Origin: Streptomyces sp. Ru62
Lineage (GTDB): Bacteria; Actinomycetota; Actinomycetes; Streptomycetales; Streptomycetaceae
Length of the DNA stretch: 64,000 bases
Direction of reading: 5' to 3'
Assembly: GCF_002920615.1 (NCBI RefSeq)
Contig: NZ_PQSU01000001.1
Coordinates: 124,001 to 188,000 of the forward strand
The notes below the pieces were generated by a model, which ran no database searches, was not told where the DNA came from, and was given only the letters and a program-made list of their open reading frames with translations. This document shows, one piece after another, positions 34,652-47,351 of this stretch (the first letter of the stretch is position 1; each line of letters begins with the position of its first letter). A program made the position numbers and the translations under genes.

Positions 34652-34834
34652 ATGAGCGCAGCAAGCATCACACCGGCCCCCGTCCGCCCCCCGTCCGGAG
34701 CCACGGCAGTCGACGGCCCCCACCACCACCTGCTCGGCAACGCCCTGCGGGCCGTGAAGGTGTTCCTGGAGGCGGCCTTCAGCGTCGTCATCCTCGGCGA
34801 GTACGGCGAGGAAGCGGGCATACACCACAAGTGA
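34652..34834 (+). CDS. Small conserved-looking hypothetical protein
   Basis: A 60-residue peptide starting MSAASITPAPVRPPSG and ending LGEYGEEAGIHHK. The N-terminal third is low complexity; the C-terminal half (ALRAVKVFLEAAFSVVILGEYGEE) is an amphipathic or membrane-associating helix. I have a weak recollection of similar small Streptomyces proteins with an LGEY motif. ATG 34652 has a GGAG just two bases away, which is close for efficient use. It is followed by the GT87 gene after 18 bases. Confidence 0.5.
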   Translation: MSAASITPAPVRPPSGATAVDGPHHHLLGNALRAVKVFLEAAFSVVILGEYGEEAGIHHK

Positions 34835-34852
34835 CGGCATAGGGTCGCGTCC

Positions 34853-36001
34853 GTGCGGAAACGGACGTTGACGCCCTCCTGCCCTGCCCTGCTCCTCCTC
34901 GCCCTCTCCCTCGCCGCCTTCCTCACGCTGTGCGTCCTGCGCGGCGCACCCATGGCCGATCTCCTCGTCTACCGGGCCGAGGGCGCGGCCGTGGTCCACG
35001 GCACCGACCTGTACGGCTTCACGGTCACCGAGTGGCACCTCCCGGCGACCTATCCCCCCTTCGCGGCGATCCTGTTCGTCCCCGCGGTCTGGCTCCCGGT
35101 CCCGGTCCTGAAGGCGCTCTTCCTCGCGGGCAACGCGCTCCTGCTCGCCACCCTGGTCGCCCTCTCCGCCCGCCTGGCCTCCCGGCCCCTGCCCCCGACC
35201 CCGCTCTGCACGGCCACGGCCCTCGCCCTGTGGCTGGAACCGGTCTTCCAGACGCTCCTGTTCGGGCAGATCAACCTGGCCCTCGCCTGCCTCGTCCTGT
35301 GGGACCTGACCCGCCCGGCCGGCGCCCGTGCCAAGGGCCTGGCCCTCGGGATGGCGGCCGGTGTCAAGCTCACCCCGGCCGTGTTCATGGCGTACCTGCT
35401 CCTGCGCGGCCGGGTGCGGGAGGCCGCGACGGCGGGGACGGCCTTCGCGGGGACGGTCGCGCTCGGTGCCGCCCTGCTGCCCGCGGCGAGCGCGGACTTC
35501 TGGACCCGGCGGCTGTACGAGACCGGGCGGGTGGGCAAGGCGTGGATCGTGGACAACCAGTCCCTGCGCGGGCTGGTCGCCCGGGCGCTGGGCGACCCCG
35601 CGCCGGGCCTGGCCTGGGCGCTCCCGGCGGCGGTGGTCGCCGTGGCGGGCCTGGGGCTGGCCGCACGGGCCCGCCGGGAGAGCCACGGCGTCCTGCTGGC
35701 CGCGTGCACGGTCCTGCTGGTCTGCCCGATCAGCTGGACCCACCACTGGGTGTGGTGCGTACCGCTGCTCGTCGTGCTGCTGGCGGAGGGCCGCACCCGC
35801 ACGGCCGTACCGGTGGCCCTGGTCTTCACCGCCCGCACGATGTGGCTGGTGCCCCACGAGGGCACCCGCGACCTGGAACTGGCCTGGTGGCAGCAGCCGT
35901 TGGCGGCCGCGTACCCCCTTCTGGCCCTGGGGCTGCTCATCGCGTACGACAGCGCGACCGGCCGCCGCTGTGCACCGGCCCCGGCCTCAAGTCCCCGGTG
36001 A
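34853..36001 (+). CDS. GT87 family polyprenol-phosphate mannosyltransferase-like membrane protein
   Basis: A 382-residue membrane protein with about ten hydrophobic helices. It has the GT87 (DUF2029) features: an early extracytoplasmic acidic site in MADLLVYRAEGAAVVHG with the catalytic-type Asp, TYPPFAAILF, GQINLALACLVL and GVKLTPAVFMAYLL. GT87 enzymes transfer mannose from polyprenyl-phosphate-mannose to phosphatidyl-inositol mannosides or glycans on the outer face. The acceptor here is unknown. GTG 34853 is used; no strong ribosome site precedes it, so coupling to the small upstream ORF is possible. Confidence 0.85.
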   Translation: MRKRTLTPSCPALLLLALSLAAFLTLCVLRGAPMADLLVYRAEGAAVVHGTDLYGFTVTEWHLPATYPPFAAILFVPAVWLPVPVLKALFLAGNALLLATLVALSARLASRPLPPTPLCTATALALWLEPVFQTLLFGQINLALACLVLWDLTRPAGARAKGLALGMAAGVKLTPAVFMAYLLLRGRVREAATAGTAFAGTVALGAALLPAASADFWTRRLYETGRVGKAWIVDNQSLRGLVARALGDPAPGLAWALPAAVVAVAGLGLAARARRESHGVLLAACTVLLVCPISWTHHWVWCVPLLVVLLAEGRTRTAVPVALVFTARTMWLVPHEGTRDLELAWWQQPLAAAYPLLALGLLIAYDSATGRRCAPAPASSPR

Positions 36002-36023
36002 GGAGGCCGGACACCGGCCGGTG

Positions 36024-38078
<2,055 letters not shown>

Positions 38079-38309
38079 CTTGTTCCCCTTCCGCCACAGG
38101 GCCTGTAGGGGGCAGTGTCCTGACCCGGCACCCCGCGACGCGCGGCACGGGGCGTGATTCATCCCTTCGCCGTAATCGGGTGCGGCGGGACCCCTCGGCG
38201 TGCCTCCGCGCACCCCGGTCCCCCCGGTTTGAACGGCGGCTTTCCCTCGTCCGTGGCAATTCACCGCGACCCGGGGCGCGCCGGTCCGGCGGACCAGTAG
38301 AAGTTCGCC

Positions 38310-40340
38310 ATGACCGAAGATCAGCAGGTGGACGCCGGCAACGGCGGCCTGACCAGGCGTACGCTCACCACCGCGGCCGGCGCGACCGCCGCGGCCACCG
38401 TCCTCGGCGCGGGCGGCGCGGGCGCCGCGGCGGCCCTGCCCGCCCCGGCGCCCCCTCGGGCCGCCGCCCCGGCGGCCCCCGCCGACGCGCGCGGCCCGGA
38501 CTTCGACCGCTGCCTCGCCGCCGCACGGGCCCTGCTCGTCGTGGACTCCGGCGACCGGCCCCTCGTCCCCGGCTACCAGCGGGTCCTCAAGGACGGCCTC
38601 CCCCGACAGCGGGCGGGCGGGCCCAAGAGCGTCCTCGTCATCGGAGCGGGCCCGGCCGGCCTCGTAACGGCCTGGCTGCTGAAGCGGGCCGGACACCGCG
38701 TGACCGTCCTGGAGGCCAACGGCAACCGGGCGGGCGGACGCATCAAGACCTTCCGCCGCGGCGGCCACGAGCGGGCGGCACAGCCCTTCGCCGACCCCCG
38801 CCAGTACGCCGAGGCCGGCGCGATGCGGCTGCCCGGCAGCCACCCGCTGGTGATGGACCTCATCGGCCAACTGGGCCTGAAGAAGCGGCCCTTCTACTAC
38901 GTCGACGTCGACGCGGACGGACGCCCCGCCTCCCACACCTGGATCCACGTCAACGGCATCCGGGTGCGGCGCGCCGACTACGCCCGCGCACCCCGGCGCG
39001 TCAACCGCTCCTTCGGTGTCCCGCGCGCCCACTGGGACACACCGGCCGCCGCCATCCTGCGCTCGGTCCTCGACCCGGTGCGCGACGAGTTCAGCACGGT
39101 CGGCCCGGACGGCAAGCGCGTCGACAAGCCGCTGCCCGAACGGGTACGGGGCTGGGCCAGGGTGATCCAGCGCTTCGGCGACTGGTCGATGTTCCGCTTC
39201 CTGACCGAGCACGCGGGCCTGGACGAGCGGACGGTCGACCTCATCGGCACCGTCGAGAACCTCACCTCACGGCTGCCCCTGTCCTTCGTCCACAGCTTCA
39301 TCGGCTCCTCCCTGATCAGCCCGGACACGGCGTTCTGGGAGCTGGAGGGCGGCACGGCCGTCCTGCCGGACGCCCTGCTGGCCAAGGTCCGCGACACCGT
39401 GCGGTTCGACCGGCGGGTCACCCGGATCGAGTACTACGACCCCGGCCGCGCCGGCGGCGACACGGCGCCGCACGTCCACGACAAGGGCCCCCACGTGTGG
39501 GTGGACACCGTCTCCGAGGGGCGCGGGGGCCGCGTCGTGCGGGAGCAGTTCACCGCGGACGCGGCCGTGGTGACCGTGCCCTTCTCCGGCCTGCGGCACG
39601 TGCAGATCAGCCCGCTGATGTCGTACACCAAGCGCCGCGCGATCACCGAACTGCACTACGACTGCGCGACCAAGGTGCTGCTGGAGTTCAGCCGCCGCTG
39701 GTGGGAGTTCGACGAGGCCGACTGGAAGCGGGAGCTGAACCGCATCGACCCCGGCCTCTACGACGCCTACCGCACCGGACGGACTCCCGGCGACGGCCGC
39801 CTGCTCGGCGCGCACCCCTCCGTGCCGCGCGGACACATCACCCCCGGCCAGCGCGTGCACTACGCCGCCAACCGGGCCGCCACCCGCGACCAGCCGGAGG
39901 CGGCCCACGTCATCGGCGGCGGCTCGGTGTCGGACAACGCCAACCGCTTCATGTACCACCCGTCCCACCCGGTCCCCGGCAGCAAGGGCGGGGTGGTCCT
40001 GGCCTCCTACAGTTGGGCGGACGACGCCCTGCGCTGGGACTCCCTCGACGACGACGCCCGCTACCCGCACGCCCTGTGCGGCCTCCAGGAGGTCTACGGC
40101 CGGCGGATCGAGGTCTTCTACACCGGCGCCGGCCGCACCCAGAGCTGGCTGCGCGACCCCTACGCCTACGGCGAGGCGTCCGTGCTCCTGCCCGGCCAGC
40201 ACACGGAACTGCTCCCGTCCATCCCGGCGCCCGAGGGTCCCCTGCACTTCGCGGGCGACCACACCTCCGTCAAGCCGGCGTGGATCGAGGGCGCGCTGGA
40301 ATCAGCGGTGCGCGCCGCCCTGGAGGTCCACACGGCCTGA
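38310..40340 (+). CDS. Tat-exported flavin amine oxidase, L-glutamate oxidase-like
   Basis: A 676-residue FAD enzyme. The start contains a twin-arginine signal ([20 protein letters not shown]), so it is probably folded with FAD and exported. The Rossmann motif [22 protein letters not shown] with the acidic LEA end binds FAD; GGRIKTF and [12 protein letters not shown] follow. The C-terminal [27 protein letters not shown] and [18 protein letters not shown] parts strongly recall Streptomyces extracellular L-glutamate oxidase, which is cleaved into subunits after secretion. Substrate choice (glutamate or another amino acid) is inferred. It should release ammonia and hydrogen peroxide outside the cell. 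It converges with the XPB gene at a 4-base gap. Confidence 0.85.
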   Translation: MTEDQQVDAGNGGLTRRTLTTAAGATAAATVLGAGGAGAAAALPAPAPPRAAAPAAPADARGPDFDRCLAAARALLVVDSGDRPLVPGYQRVLKDGLPRQRAGGPKSVLVIGAGPAGLVTAWLLKRAGHRVTVLEANGNRAGGRIKTFRRGGHERAAQPFADPRQYAEAGAMRLPGSHPLVMDLIGQLGLKKRPFYYVDVDADGRPASHTWIHVNGIRVRRADYARAPRRVNRSFGVPRAHWDTPAAAILRSVLDPVRDEFSTVGPDGKRVDKPLPERVRGWARVIQRFGDWSMFRFLTEHAGLDERTVDLIGTVENLTSRLPLSFVHSFIGSSLISPDTAFWELEGGTAVLPDALLAKVRDTVRFDRRVTRIEYYDPGRAGGDTAPHVHDKGPHVWVDTVSEGRGGRVVREQFTADAAVVTVPFSGLRHVQISPLMSYTKRRAITELHYDCATKVLLEFSRRWWEFDEADWKRELNRIDPGLYDAYRTGRTPGDGRLLGAHPSVPRGHITPGQRVHYAANRAATRDQPEAAHVIGGGSVSDNANRFMYHPSHPVPGSKGGVVLASYSWADDALRWDSLDDDARYPHALCGLQEVYGRRIEVFYTGAGRTQSWLRDPYAYGEASVLLPGQHTELLPSIPAPEGPLHFAGDHTSVKPAWIEGALESAVRAALEVHTA

Positions 40341-40344
40341 CGGA

Positions 40345-41988
40345 TCAGCTCTCGGCCAGGATCTCGTCCGCGTCCACGATCCGGTAGGCGTACCCCTGCT
40401 CGGCCAGGAAGCGCTGCCGGTGGGCGGCGAAGTCCTGGTCGATGGTGTCGCGGGCGACGACCGAGTAGAAGTGGGCCTGGTGGCCGTCGGCCTTGGGGCG
40501 CAGCACCCGGCCGAGCCTCTGGGCCTCCTCCTGCCGGGAGCCGAAGGTGCCGGACACCTGGATGGCGACCGTGGCCTCGGGCAGGTCGATGGAGAAGTTG
40601 GCGACCTTCGACACCACCAGCACGCTGATCTCGCCCTCGCGGAACGCGTCGAAGAGCTTCTCGCGCTGCGCGTTGGAGGTCTCGCCCTTGATCACGGGGG
40701 CGTTCAGGTGCTCGCCCAGCTCGTCGAGCTGGTCGATGTACTGCCCGATGACGAGGATCTGCTGCCCGGCGAACCGGCGGACGATCGCCTCGGTGACCTT
40801 CCGTTTGGTCTCCGTCGTGGCGCAGAACCGGTACTTCTCCTCCGTCTCGGCCGTCGCGTACGCGAGCCGCTCGGAGTCGGTCAGGTTGACCCGGACCTCG
40901 ACGCAGTCGGCGGGCGCGATGTAGCCCTGCGCCTCGATCTCCTTCCAGGGCGCGTCGAACCGCTTGGGCCCGATGAGGGAGAACACGTCCGACTCGCGGC
41001 CGTCCTCGCGCACGAGGGTGGCCGTGAGCCCGAGCCGCCGCCGCGCCTGGAGATCGGCGGTGAACTTGAAGACGGGCGCGGGCAGCAGGTGCACCTCGTC
41101 GTAGACGATCAGGCCCCAGTCCCGGGAGTCGAACAGCTCCAGGTGCGGGTAGACGCCCTTCCGCTTGGTCGTCAGCACCTGGTAGGTCGCGATGGTGACG
41201 GGCCGGATCTCCTTCCTGGTCCCGCTGTACTCGCCGATCTCGTCCTCGGTCAGCGAGGTCCGCTTCACCAGCTCGTGCTTCCACTGCCGGGCGGAAACGG
41301 TGTTGGTGACGAGGATCAGCGTGGTCGACTTCGCCTGGGCCATGGACCCGGCCCCGACCAGCGTCTTCCCGGCGCCGCAGGGCAGCACGACGACGCCGCT
41401 GCCGCCGTGCCAGAAGTTCTCCACGGCCTGCTTCTGGTACGGCCTGAGCGCCCAGCCGTCCTCCAGCAGCTCGATCGGGTGCGCCTCACCGTCGACGTAC
41501 CCGGCGAGGTCCTCGGCCGGCCAGCCCAGCTTCAGCAGCGTCTGCTTGATCTGCCCGCGCTCGGAGGGGTGCACCGCCACGGTGTCCGGGTCGATCCGGG
41601 TGCCGACCAGCGGGGCGATCCGCTTGGACTTCAGCACCTCCTCCAGCACCGGCCGGTCGGTGGTGGTGAGGACGAGCCCGTGCGCGGGGTGCTTGGTCAG
41701 GGTGAGGCGGCCGTAGCGGTCCATCGTCTCGGCGATGTCCACGAGCAGCGCGTGCGGCACGGGGTAGCGGCTGTACTGCACCAGGGCGTCCACGACCTGC
41801 TCGGCGTCGTGCCCGGCGGCGCGCGCGTTCCACAGCCCGAGCGGGGTGACCCGGTAGGTGTGGATGTGCTCGGGTGCCCGCTCCAGCTCGGCGAAGGGCG
41901 CGATGGCCCGCCGGCAGTCGTCGGCCCGCTCGTGGTCGACTTCCAGGAGCAGGGTCTTGTCGGACTGGACGATCAGCGGACCATTCAC
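40345..41988 (-). CDS. XPB/Ssl2-like DNA repair helicase (DEAH family)
   Basis: A 547-residue superfamily-2 helicase. Walker A is CGAGKTLVG, the DExH box reads VYDEVHLLP, the XPB-specific RED motif appears as REDGRESD, and motif VI is [14 protein letters not shown]. An N-terminal damage-recognition-like part (about 1-150) precedes the helicase core. Bacterial XPB homologues unwind DNA 3'-5' and can anneal strands; a role in repair or transcription-coupled processes is plausible. GTG 41988 follows an AAAGGG site; the frame continues upstream but has no good start there. The large XPB-N-terminal-like protein encoded nearby may be a partner. Confidence 0.9.
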   Translation of the reverse strand: MNGPLIVQSDKTLLLEVDHERADDCRRAIAPFAELERAPEHIHTYRVTPLGLWNARAAGHDAEQVVDALVQYSRYPVPHALLVDIAETMDRYGRLTLTKHPAHGLVLTTTDRPVLEEVLKSKRIAPLVGTRIDPDTVAVHPSERGQIKQTLLKLGWPAEDLAGYVDGEAHPIELLEDGWALRPYQKQAVENFWHGGSGVVVLPCGAGKTLVGAGSMAQAKSTTLILVTNTVSARQWKHELVKRTSLTEDEIGEYSGTRKEIRPVTIATYQVLTTKRKGVYPHLELFDSRDWGLIVYDEVHLLPAPVFKFTADLQARRRLGLTATLVREDGRESDVFSLIGPKRFDAPWKEIEAQGYIAPADCVEVRVNLTDSERLAYATAETEEKYRFCATTETKRKVTEAIVRRFAGQQILVIGQYIDQLDELGEHLNAPVIKGETSNAQREKLFDAFREGEISVLVVSKVANFSIDLPEATVAIQVSGTFGSRQEEAQRLGRVLRPKADGHQAHFYSVVARDTIDQDFAAHRQRFLAEQGYAYRIVDADEILAES

Positions 41989-42160
41989 GCGCGGCACACC
42001 CTTTCCATGACGGCCAAACGTCCAGTGTGCCTCATACGGCCGGGGTGCTCCACGGCCGCAAGATCGGCAGCGCCGGACGCCGGGCGCAACCCCCTCGCCG
42101 CGCCGCGAGTCCTGACACAGGAAGGCGGCGCGGGCGCGCGGCCGGGTGAGGAGTTCAGGG

Positions 42161-42700
42161 ATGTCGGCACGCAGATGGGCCGTCGGCAGCGGAGCCGTGG
42201 TGGTGCTGGTGGCCACCGGCACCTGGGCGATGCGGCCGGGGAGCGTCGACACGCGGCTGTGGGACGAGGTACGGCCGGTCATCGAGGCCCGGCTCGCGGC
42301 GGACGGCCACGGCACCGGCTACGGCGAGGACGTGCCCGCGCTGCACGCGCGCTGGTTCTGCCGGGCCGAGGCGCTCGACGTGGCGGAGCGCGGCGGCGAG
42401 GTGCGCGCGGGCGTCGACGCGCTGTGCCTGGAGTACGGGGTGCGCGACGGCGGCCTGGTGGAGTGCGGCGGCGGGCGGGGCCCGCAGGTGGTGCGGCTGG
42501 AGCGGAACCCGCGCGGCGGTTACCGGGTCCTCTCGCGCGAGGCACCGCCGGACGGCGCCGGGAACGAGGAGTGGACCGAGGCCCACTTCGGTTTCTTCGC
42601 CCGGGCCGCCCTGGACGACACGATCCCGTCCGACGCCCTGGAGCGCGCCGCCCGCGCCCACTTCGGCCTTCCCGCGGACGCGCCGGTCGGGGACTGCTAG
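42161..42700 (+). CDS. Hypothetical membrane-anchored or secreted protein
   Basis: A 179-residue protein with one N-terminal hydrophobic segment ([19 protein letters not shown], about 6-24) as uncleaved anchor or signal. The rest is a soluble extracellular domain with Trp, Cys (three residues, [20 protein letters not shown]) and acidic helices; two of the cysteines could form a disulfide. I do not recognise a family. ATG 42161 has GAGGAG about eight bases upstream. It lies between two XPB-related genes on the opposite strand. Confidence 0.7.
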   Translation: MSARRWAVGSGAVVVLVATGTWAMRPGSVDTRLWDEVRPVIEARLAADGHGTGYGEDVPALHARWFCRAEALDVAERGGEVRAGVDALCLEYGVRDGGLVECGGGRGPQVVRLERNPRGGYRVLSREAPPDGAGNEEWTEAHFGFFARAALDDTIPSDALERAARAHFGLPADAPVGDC

Positions 42701-42731
42701 GCCCCGCGACGGGCCCGGCATCTGGCCGGTC

Positions 42732-45290
42732 TCAGTCGTCCGCCAGCTCCGCGACCCCGGTGATCCGGTGCAGCGGGAACGTCCGGACCTCGTCCGCCGT
42801 GTGGTCGTACGCCGTCACGAAGCCGCCCTCGACCCGGATCGGGGCGATGACCCGCTGGCTGGCGGCGCCCTCGGCGTTGACGTAGCCGATCCACACCGCG
42901 TCGCCGGTCAGGACGGCGGCCTGCATGGTGGCCAGGGTCTCGGCGGCGGAGGTGCGGGGCAGCTCGCCGCCCGACAGGGGCTCGCCGACGGGTTTGCGCG
43001 GGGTGGTGGCGGCCAGGTCACCGGCCCGGATCGCGCGGATCGCCGCCGCGAGCAGCGTCGCGTCGGGCGGCGGCGGCCCGTCCGGCACCGGCTCGGGCGC
43101 GGTGCGCGGCGGAGTGCGGTGGGCGTGCGCGCGGGTGATCAGGACATCGCCCTCGGCGGACTCGGCGGCGGGCGCGTACCCCATCGCGCGCAGCCCCTCC
43201 AGCAGTGCAGCCGGGTCGGTCGGGGCGGCCAGCACGGTCGGCGCGAGGCGGCGCAGGCGCAGGGCGGCGGCGCGCTTGTCGGCGAGGATCTCGTTCAGCA
43301 GGGTGTCGTCGTCGCAGCGGACGTACGCCGAGGCCGCGCCGACCCGCAGGTGGCCGTGTCTGCGGGCCACGTCGTCGATCAGGTAGGCGAGCGGCTGCGG
43401 GACCGGCGTGCGGGAGTGCTCGGCGAGGAAGGCGTGCAGGTCGGCGGCGGTCCGGCCGGCGTCCAGGGCACGGCGGACGGACGCGGGTGTGAACCGGTAC
43501 ACGGTCGCGCCGCCCTTGGACTCCACGTCCGCGAGCACCCCCAGCATGTCCGCGAGCGGGCGCCGCAGCGGGCCGGGCGCCACCGCCGTCAGGTCGGCCT
43601 GGAGCAGCACGTGGTCCAGTGGCTCGGGCAGCAGCGGCGCGAGCAGCCGGGCAGCGGCGGCGGCCGCGACGCCCTGCTCGGCGGGGGAGAGGGGCGCGGG
43701 CCGCTCGGGGGCCCGGTGGTGGTGCACCGGGAGCTTGTCACCGGGGCCGGTGGGCTCGGCGGAACCGGCGCCCGGGGTGGCGGGGGCGCCGCCGGCAGCC
43801 GGTGCCCCCAGCAGCGCGCGCCCCTGGGACGACAGCGCGCCCCGGCCCGTCACCCCCAGCAGTTCCGCCTCCGACAGGGTCCAGCGGGCGAGCCGGGAAC
43901 GCAGGTCGTCGTCCCGGGCGCCGTCGCGCTGGGCACCCCGCAGGGGCCGCTCCCAGCGCAGCCGGGCCAGCACCGACTCCGCGTCCGGCGCCGCGCCCTG
44001 CGGCAGCGCGGCCAGCAGGGACAGCACCCGGTGCCGTACCTCGGGCGCGGCGGAGCGGTCGAGGCCCGGACCGAGCGCCGACAGCGTCCGGTCCTTGGCG
44101 TCCCGCCCGCCGACCAGCCCCGGCGTACGGGTGGCCGTCAGCCAGGACTGGGCGAGCCGGGCCCAGCGCTCGGCCGGGGGCAGCTCCAGCCACTCGTCGT
44201 AGGCCGGGGTGGCCGCGTACCGCTCGTCGGCCTCGCCGTCGGAGGCGATCAGACCGGCCGCGTAGGCCAGCTCGGCCCAGAACGCGGCGACCGGCTCCGA
44301 CACGTCCAGCGCCACTGCGGTTCGCTTCAGGTCGCGGACGCTCAGCCCGCCCGCCCGCAGCACCGCGGGCCCGCCCTCGTCCCAGTCCTTCAGCAGCTCC
44401 TCCACGGTGGCCAGCGCGGTGTACGCCTGCCCGGCCGCCGTCGCGTCCACCACCTGCGGGCCGTGGGTCGCGGCCGGCGCCACGGCGGGCGGCAGCGGCT
44501 CGGGCGCGCGGTGGGCGCGGCCCCCGCGCAGGTGCAGGGCGACCTCGCGGGGCAGGACGACCGTGCCGGGCGCCGTCGGCAGCAGCAGACCGCGGTCCAG
44601 CAGCCAGCGCAGGTGCGCCGCCGGATCGGCGGTGACCTGCCCGTAGGGCGGCCCCCACACCAGCCGGGACAGCACCTCGCGGGCGGCCTCCGGGGCCCCG
44701 GCGAGCAGCTTCGCCATCTTCCTGCGGTGGGTGAACAGCCCGGTCAGCGCGGCCACGGCGGACACCGAGTCATGGGTGGACGGCAGCCCGGCCGTCGTCA
44801 CGATCTCCTGGATCCGCCCCGGCGACATGCCCGAGGTGGCCTCCTGCACGGTCGGTCCCAGCCCGGTCGGGGACGGGTGCTGCGGGGACGGCGCGAGCAG
44901 CTCACGGGCGGTCCGCACCAGCCGCAGCCGGTCGTCGTCGCCCCACACCAGCGCCTGCTCGCGCAGGGTGGTGAGGGCCCGGGGCAGCGCGCGGGCGACC
45001 GTCTCGTCGCCGGCGTCCCCGGCCATCAGACCGAGCAGCGTGTCGTACGACGCCGGGTCCGGGGCCACGGCCAGCGCCTCCGCCGTCTGGAGCGCGAACC
45101 GGTCCAGCCGCTCCAGGGCGCGCAGCACCGAGGCGCGGGTGCCGGCGCGGGTGGCGAGCTGGGTGAGGTCGGTGGGGACGGGGGTGATGAGGTCCGGGCG
45201 GCTGCGCAGCAGCGCGGCCAGGGAGGCGTCGTCCCGCGCGCGGAGCGCCTCCGCGAGGGACCGAGGGGCTGAGTGGGCCTCGGGGCTCAT
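42732..45290 (-). CDS. Helicase-associated (XPB/Ssl2 N-terminal-like) protein with WYL-like C terminus
   Basis: An 852-residue soluble protein without helicase motifs of its own. The N-terminal part (about 20-170) contains tandem winged-helix-like segments. A middle region (about 480-640) resembles the XPB/Ssl2 N-terminal helicase-associated domain ([21 protein letters not shown]). The C-terminal part (about 780-845, [23 protein letters not shown]) looks like a WYL-type ligand-binding domain. This gene is normally found close to the XPB helicase gene in actinobacteria; a helper role is inferred. ATG 45290 is at the start of a clear coding block. Confidence 0.78.
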   Translation of the reverse strand: MSPEAHSAPRSLAEALRARDDASLAALLRSRPDLITPVPTDLTQLATRAGTRASVLRALERLDRFALQTAEALAVAPDPASYDTLLGLMAGDAGDETVARALPRALTTLREQALVWGDDDRLRLVRTARELLAPSPQHPSPTGLGPTVQEATSGMSPGRIQEIVTTAGLPSTHDSVSAVAALTGLFTHRRKMAKLLAGAPEAAREVLSRLVWGPPYGQVTADPAAHLRWLLDRGLLLPTAPGTVVLPREVALHLRGGRAHRAPEPLPPAVAPAATHGPQVVDATAAGQAYTALATVEELLKDWDEGGPAVLRAGGLSVRDLKRTAVALDVSEPVAAFWAELAYAAGLIASDGEADERYAATPAYDEWLELPPAERWARLAQSWLTATRTPGLVGGRDAKDRTLSALGPGLDRSAAPEVRHRVLSLLAALPQGAAPDAESVLARLRWERPLRGAQRDGARDDDLRSRLARWTLSEAELLGVTGRGALSSQGRALLGAPAAGGAPATPGAGSAEPTGPGDKLPVHHHRAPERPAPLSPAEQGVAAAAAARLLAPLLPEPLDHVLLQADLTAVAPGPLRRPLADMLGVLADVESKGGATVYRFTPASVRRALDAGRTAADLHAFLAEHSRTPVPQPLAYLIDDVARRHGHLRVGAASAYVRCDDDTLLNEILADKRAAALRLRRLAPTVLAAPTDPAALLEGLRAMGYAPAAESAEGDVLITRAHAHRTPPRTAPEPVPDGPPPPDATLLAAAIRAIRAGDLAATTPRKPVGEPLSGGELPRTSAAETLATMQAAVLTGDAVWIGYVNAEGAASQRVIAPIRVEGGFVTAYDHTADEVRTFPLHRITGVAELADD

Positions 45291-45387
45291 CCGGCCAACG
45301 GTAGCGGACTTCCATATGCCGAGGGCATCCGCGAGAAGCGGTACGGTCCTCACGGGGTATCAGTCGGCGTCACCCCGGAGGGGTTCC

Positions 45388-46383
45388 GTGGGGATCGAGA
45401 GCGACCAGGTCGTCTACGAGTATCTGAGCCGCGTCGGAGACATCGCCCAGCAGCGCCAGCTGCCGTCGGCGACGCGGATGCGGCTCGTGTCGGAGCTGCG
45501 GAACGAGATCGACCGGCACCGGGCACAGGCGACGGTGGACTCGCCCGCCGCCGTCCGCCGCATCCTGGACCGCCTGGGCACGCCGGACGAGGTGGTCGCG
45601 GCGGCGGGCGGCACCGGCGGCCTCCCGCAGGCCCCGCCCACCGCCGTACCGGCGCAGCCCTCCTCCCGGGAGCGGGCGCCGGAGCCGGCGGGGCGGGAGC
45701 GGCCGAAGGGGCTGCGCCGGGTCGTGCCGCGCCCGCGCCCCGCCGAGCCGGAGCGGCCCGCCGCGCGCGACACGCCGGCCCCGCCGCACCTCGCCCCCGC
45801 GCACGAACTGGGGGACGCCACGGCGCCGCCCGACTGGTGGCGCCTCGGCACCGCGGGCCCCCTCGGGGACACCGACCCGGTGCCGGGGTTCGTCGGCGGC
45901 GTGGAGATCCCGGAACTGCTCAAACGGCCCCCGCGGGAGGCTCCCGCCGAGAAGGCCGAGCCGGTGGCGCCGGTGGCGGAGCCCGCCGAGACCGCGCCGG
46001 AAACGGCACCCGCCAAGCGCCGCCGCCTCCTCCCCGTCCCGTCCGCCGGCTGGTCCAACCCCCTCCTGCTGCTGGCCGCCGCCGCACTCGTCGCCGGTGC
46101 CGTCCTCGGCAACTGGTTCGCGCTGCTCCTCGGCTGGGCCATCGCCTACGGCTCCCGGCGGCTGACCCCCGCGGAGACCAAGTGGGCGGTGATGGTCCTG
46201 CCGGGCACGGCGGTCGCGGCCGGCCTGGTGTGGCTGTGGGGCCGCAACGAGGGCCGCTGGGGTGCTCCGATCGCCCAGGGCCACATGAACGACGCCATGA
46301 GCGACACCTGGCCGTGGGTGGTCAGAGGAGCGGCGGTCGCCTCGGCGGCATACCTGGTCTGGCGCTCCCAGAGGAAGGGGTAG
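45388..46383 (+). CDS. HAAS-type membrane protein of unknown function
   Basis: A 331-residue protein. The N-terminal helical domain (about 5-75, LPSATRMRLVSELRNEIDRHR and RRILDRLGTPDEVVAAA) resembles the HAAS domain that partners with PadR-type regulators and sensors in Firmicutes and actinobacteria. A long Pro/Ala/Glu-rich disordered region follows, then three or four transmembrane helices (from about 230, NPLLLLAAAALVAGAVLGNWFALLLGWA). No PadR gene lies directly beside it. GTG 45388 follows GGAGGGG at five bases. Confidence 0.75.
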   Translation: MGIESDQVVYEYLSRVGDIAQQRQLPSATRMRLVSELRNEIDRHRAQATVDSPAAVRRILDRLGTPDEVVAAAGGTGGLPQAPPTAVPAQPSSRERAPEPAGRERPKGLRRVVPRPRPAEPERPAARDTPAPPHLAPAHELGDATAPPDWWRLGTAGPLGDTDPVPGFVGGVEIPELLKRPPREAPAEKAEPVAPVAEPAETAPETAPAKRRRLLPVPSAGWSNPLLLLAAAALVAGAVLGNWFALLLGWAIAYGSRRLTPAETKWAVMVLPGTAVAAGLVWLWGRNEGRWGAPIAQGHMNDAMSDTWPWVVRGAAVASAAYLVWRSQRKG

Positions 46384-46439
46384 TTCCCCGCGCCCCTTGA
46401 CCAAGCTGCGGCTGACCCACCCAAGGGGCGCGGGGAACT
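46382..46439 (+). terminator. Large inverted repeat at the end of the HAAS gene
   Basis: AGTTCCCCGCGCCCCTT (46382-46398) is the exact complement of AAGGGGCGCGGGGAACT (46423-46439), a 17-bp stem with a 24-base loop starting at the stop codon. It is part of the adjacent dispersed repeat and should act as a strong terminator. Confidence 0.75.
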
Positions 46440-46636
46440 GCGCGAGCGGCTACGACGCACCCGCACCGGGCAGACGACCCGGGGCCCCCACGGCGCGCCC
46501 CCACCGACCCCGCACCCTTCGGGTGGGCGAGCGGCAGCCAAGTCAGGGGCGCGGGGAACTGCGCGAGCAACCACGATGCACCCGCACCCGGCAGACGACC
46601 CGGGGCTCCCACCGCGCGCCCCCACCGGCCCCGCAC
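46423..46636. repeat. Two tandem copies of a dispersed Streptomyces repeat
   Basis: Copy 1 (46423-46515) and copy 2 (46545-46636) share GGGGCGCGGGGAACTGCGCG, then GACGACCCGGGG and CGCGCCCCCACCG blocks. I recognise the GGGGCGCGGGGAACTGCGCGA core as abundant in Streptomyces genomes. A related sequence sits within nagA (13478-13552). This fills most of the 323-base gap before the HAD gene (46384-46706). Confidence 0.8.
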
Positions 46637-46706
46637 ATCCCGCACCCGACAAAGCACCCTCGTCCCCCAGCCCCACCCGGCCGAACCGCCGGAGGCACCC
46701 GGCACA

Positions 46707-47351
46707 ATGGCCCGCATGGCCTCCTCGCTGACCGTCGGTTTCGACCTCGACATGACCCTCATCGACTCCCGCCCGGGCATCCGTGCCTGCTACCTGGCCC
46801 TGGCGGAGCGGACGGGTACGTTCATCGACGCCGACCTGGCGGTGACCCGGCTGGGCCCGCCGCTCGCGGAGGAGCTGATCCACTGGTTCCCGGCCGAAGA
46901 GGTGCCGGCGGTGGCCGACCTGTACCGGGAGATGTACCCCTCCATAGCCATCGCCGCGACGCCCGCCATGGCCGGCGCCCGGGAGGCGATCGACGCGGTG
47001 CGGGCGGCCGGCGGGCGGACGATGGTGGTGACGGCGAAGTACGAGCCGAACGCCAAGCTGCACCTGGCCCACCTCGGCATCGAGCCGGACGTGGTCGTCG
47101 GCGACCTGTGGGCCGAGCAGAAGGCGGCGGCGCTGCGCGAGTACGGCGCGGGCGTGTACGTCGGCGATCACGTCGGGGACGTCCGCGGCGCCCGTGCGGC
47201 GGGTGCGTTCTCGGTCGCCGTGGCGACCGGCCCGTGCCCGGCGGACGAGCTGCGCGCGGCCGGCGCGGACGTCGTCCTGGCGGACCTGTCCGCGTTCCCC
47301 GGGTGGCTCGGCGGCTACCGCGAGGCGCCCGGCGCCGCACCTCTCGCCTGA
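46707..47351 (+). CDS. HAD family hydrolase
   Basis: A 214-residue haloacid dehalogenase-fold phosphatase of the phosphoglycolate phosphatase-like group. Motif I is GFDLDMTLIDSRPG; here Met replaces the usual Gly after the second Asp (DxDMT), as in some HAD subgroups. The C-terminal GVYVGDHVGDVRGARAAGA supplies motif IV acidic residues and VTAKYEPNAKLHLAHLG holds motifs II/III. Substrate unknown. ATG 46707 or 46716 could start; a GGAGG lies 12 bases before the first. Its 3' end overlaps the convergent small membrane gene by 37 bases. Confidence 0.83.
   Translation: MARMASSLTVGFDLDMTLIDSRPGIRACYLALAERTGTFIDADLAVTRLGPPLAEELIHWFPAEEVPAVADLYREMYPSIAIAATPAMAGAREAIDAVRAAGGRTMVVTAKYEPNAKLHLAHLGIEPDVVVGDLWAEQKAAALREYGAGVYVGDHVGDVRGARAAGAFSVAVATGPCPADELRAAGADVVLADLSAFPGWLGGYREAPGAAPLA

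Noticed and set aside
46384..46706. CRISPR-like tandem repeat
   Set aside because: Two imperfect long copies with no regular spacers and no cas genes; it is a dispersed Streptomyces repeat.
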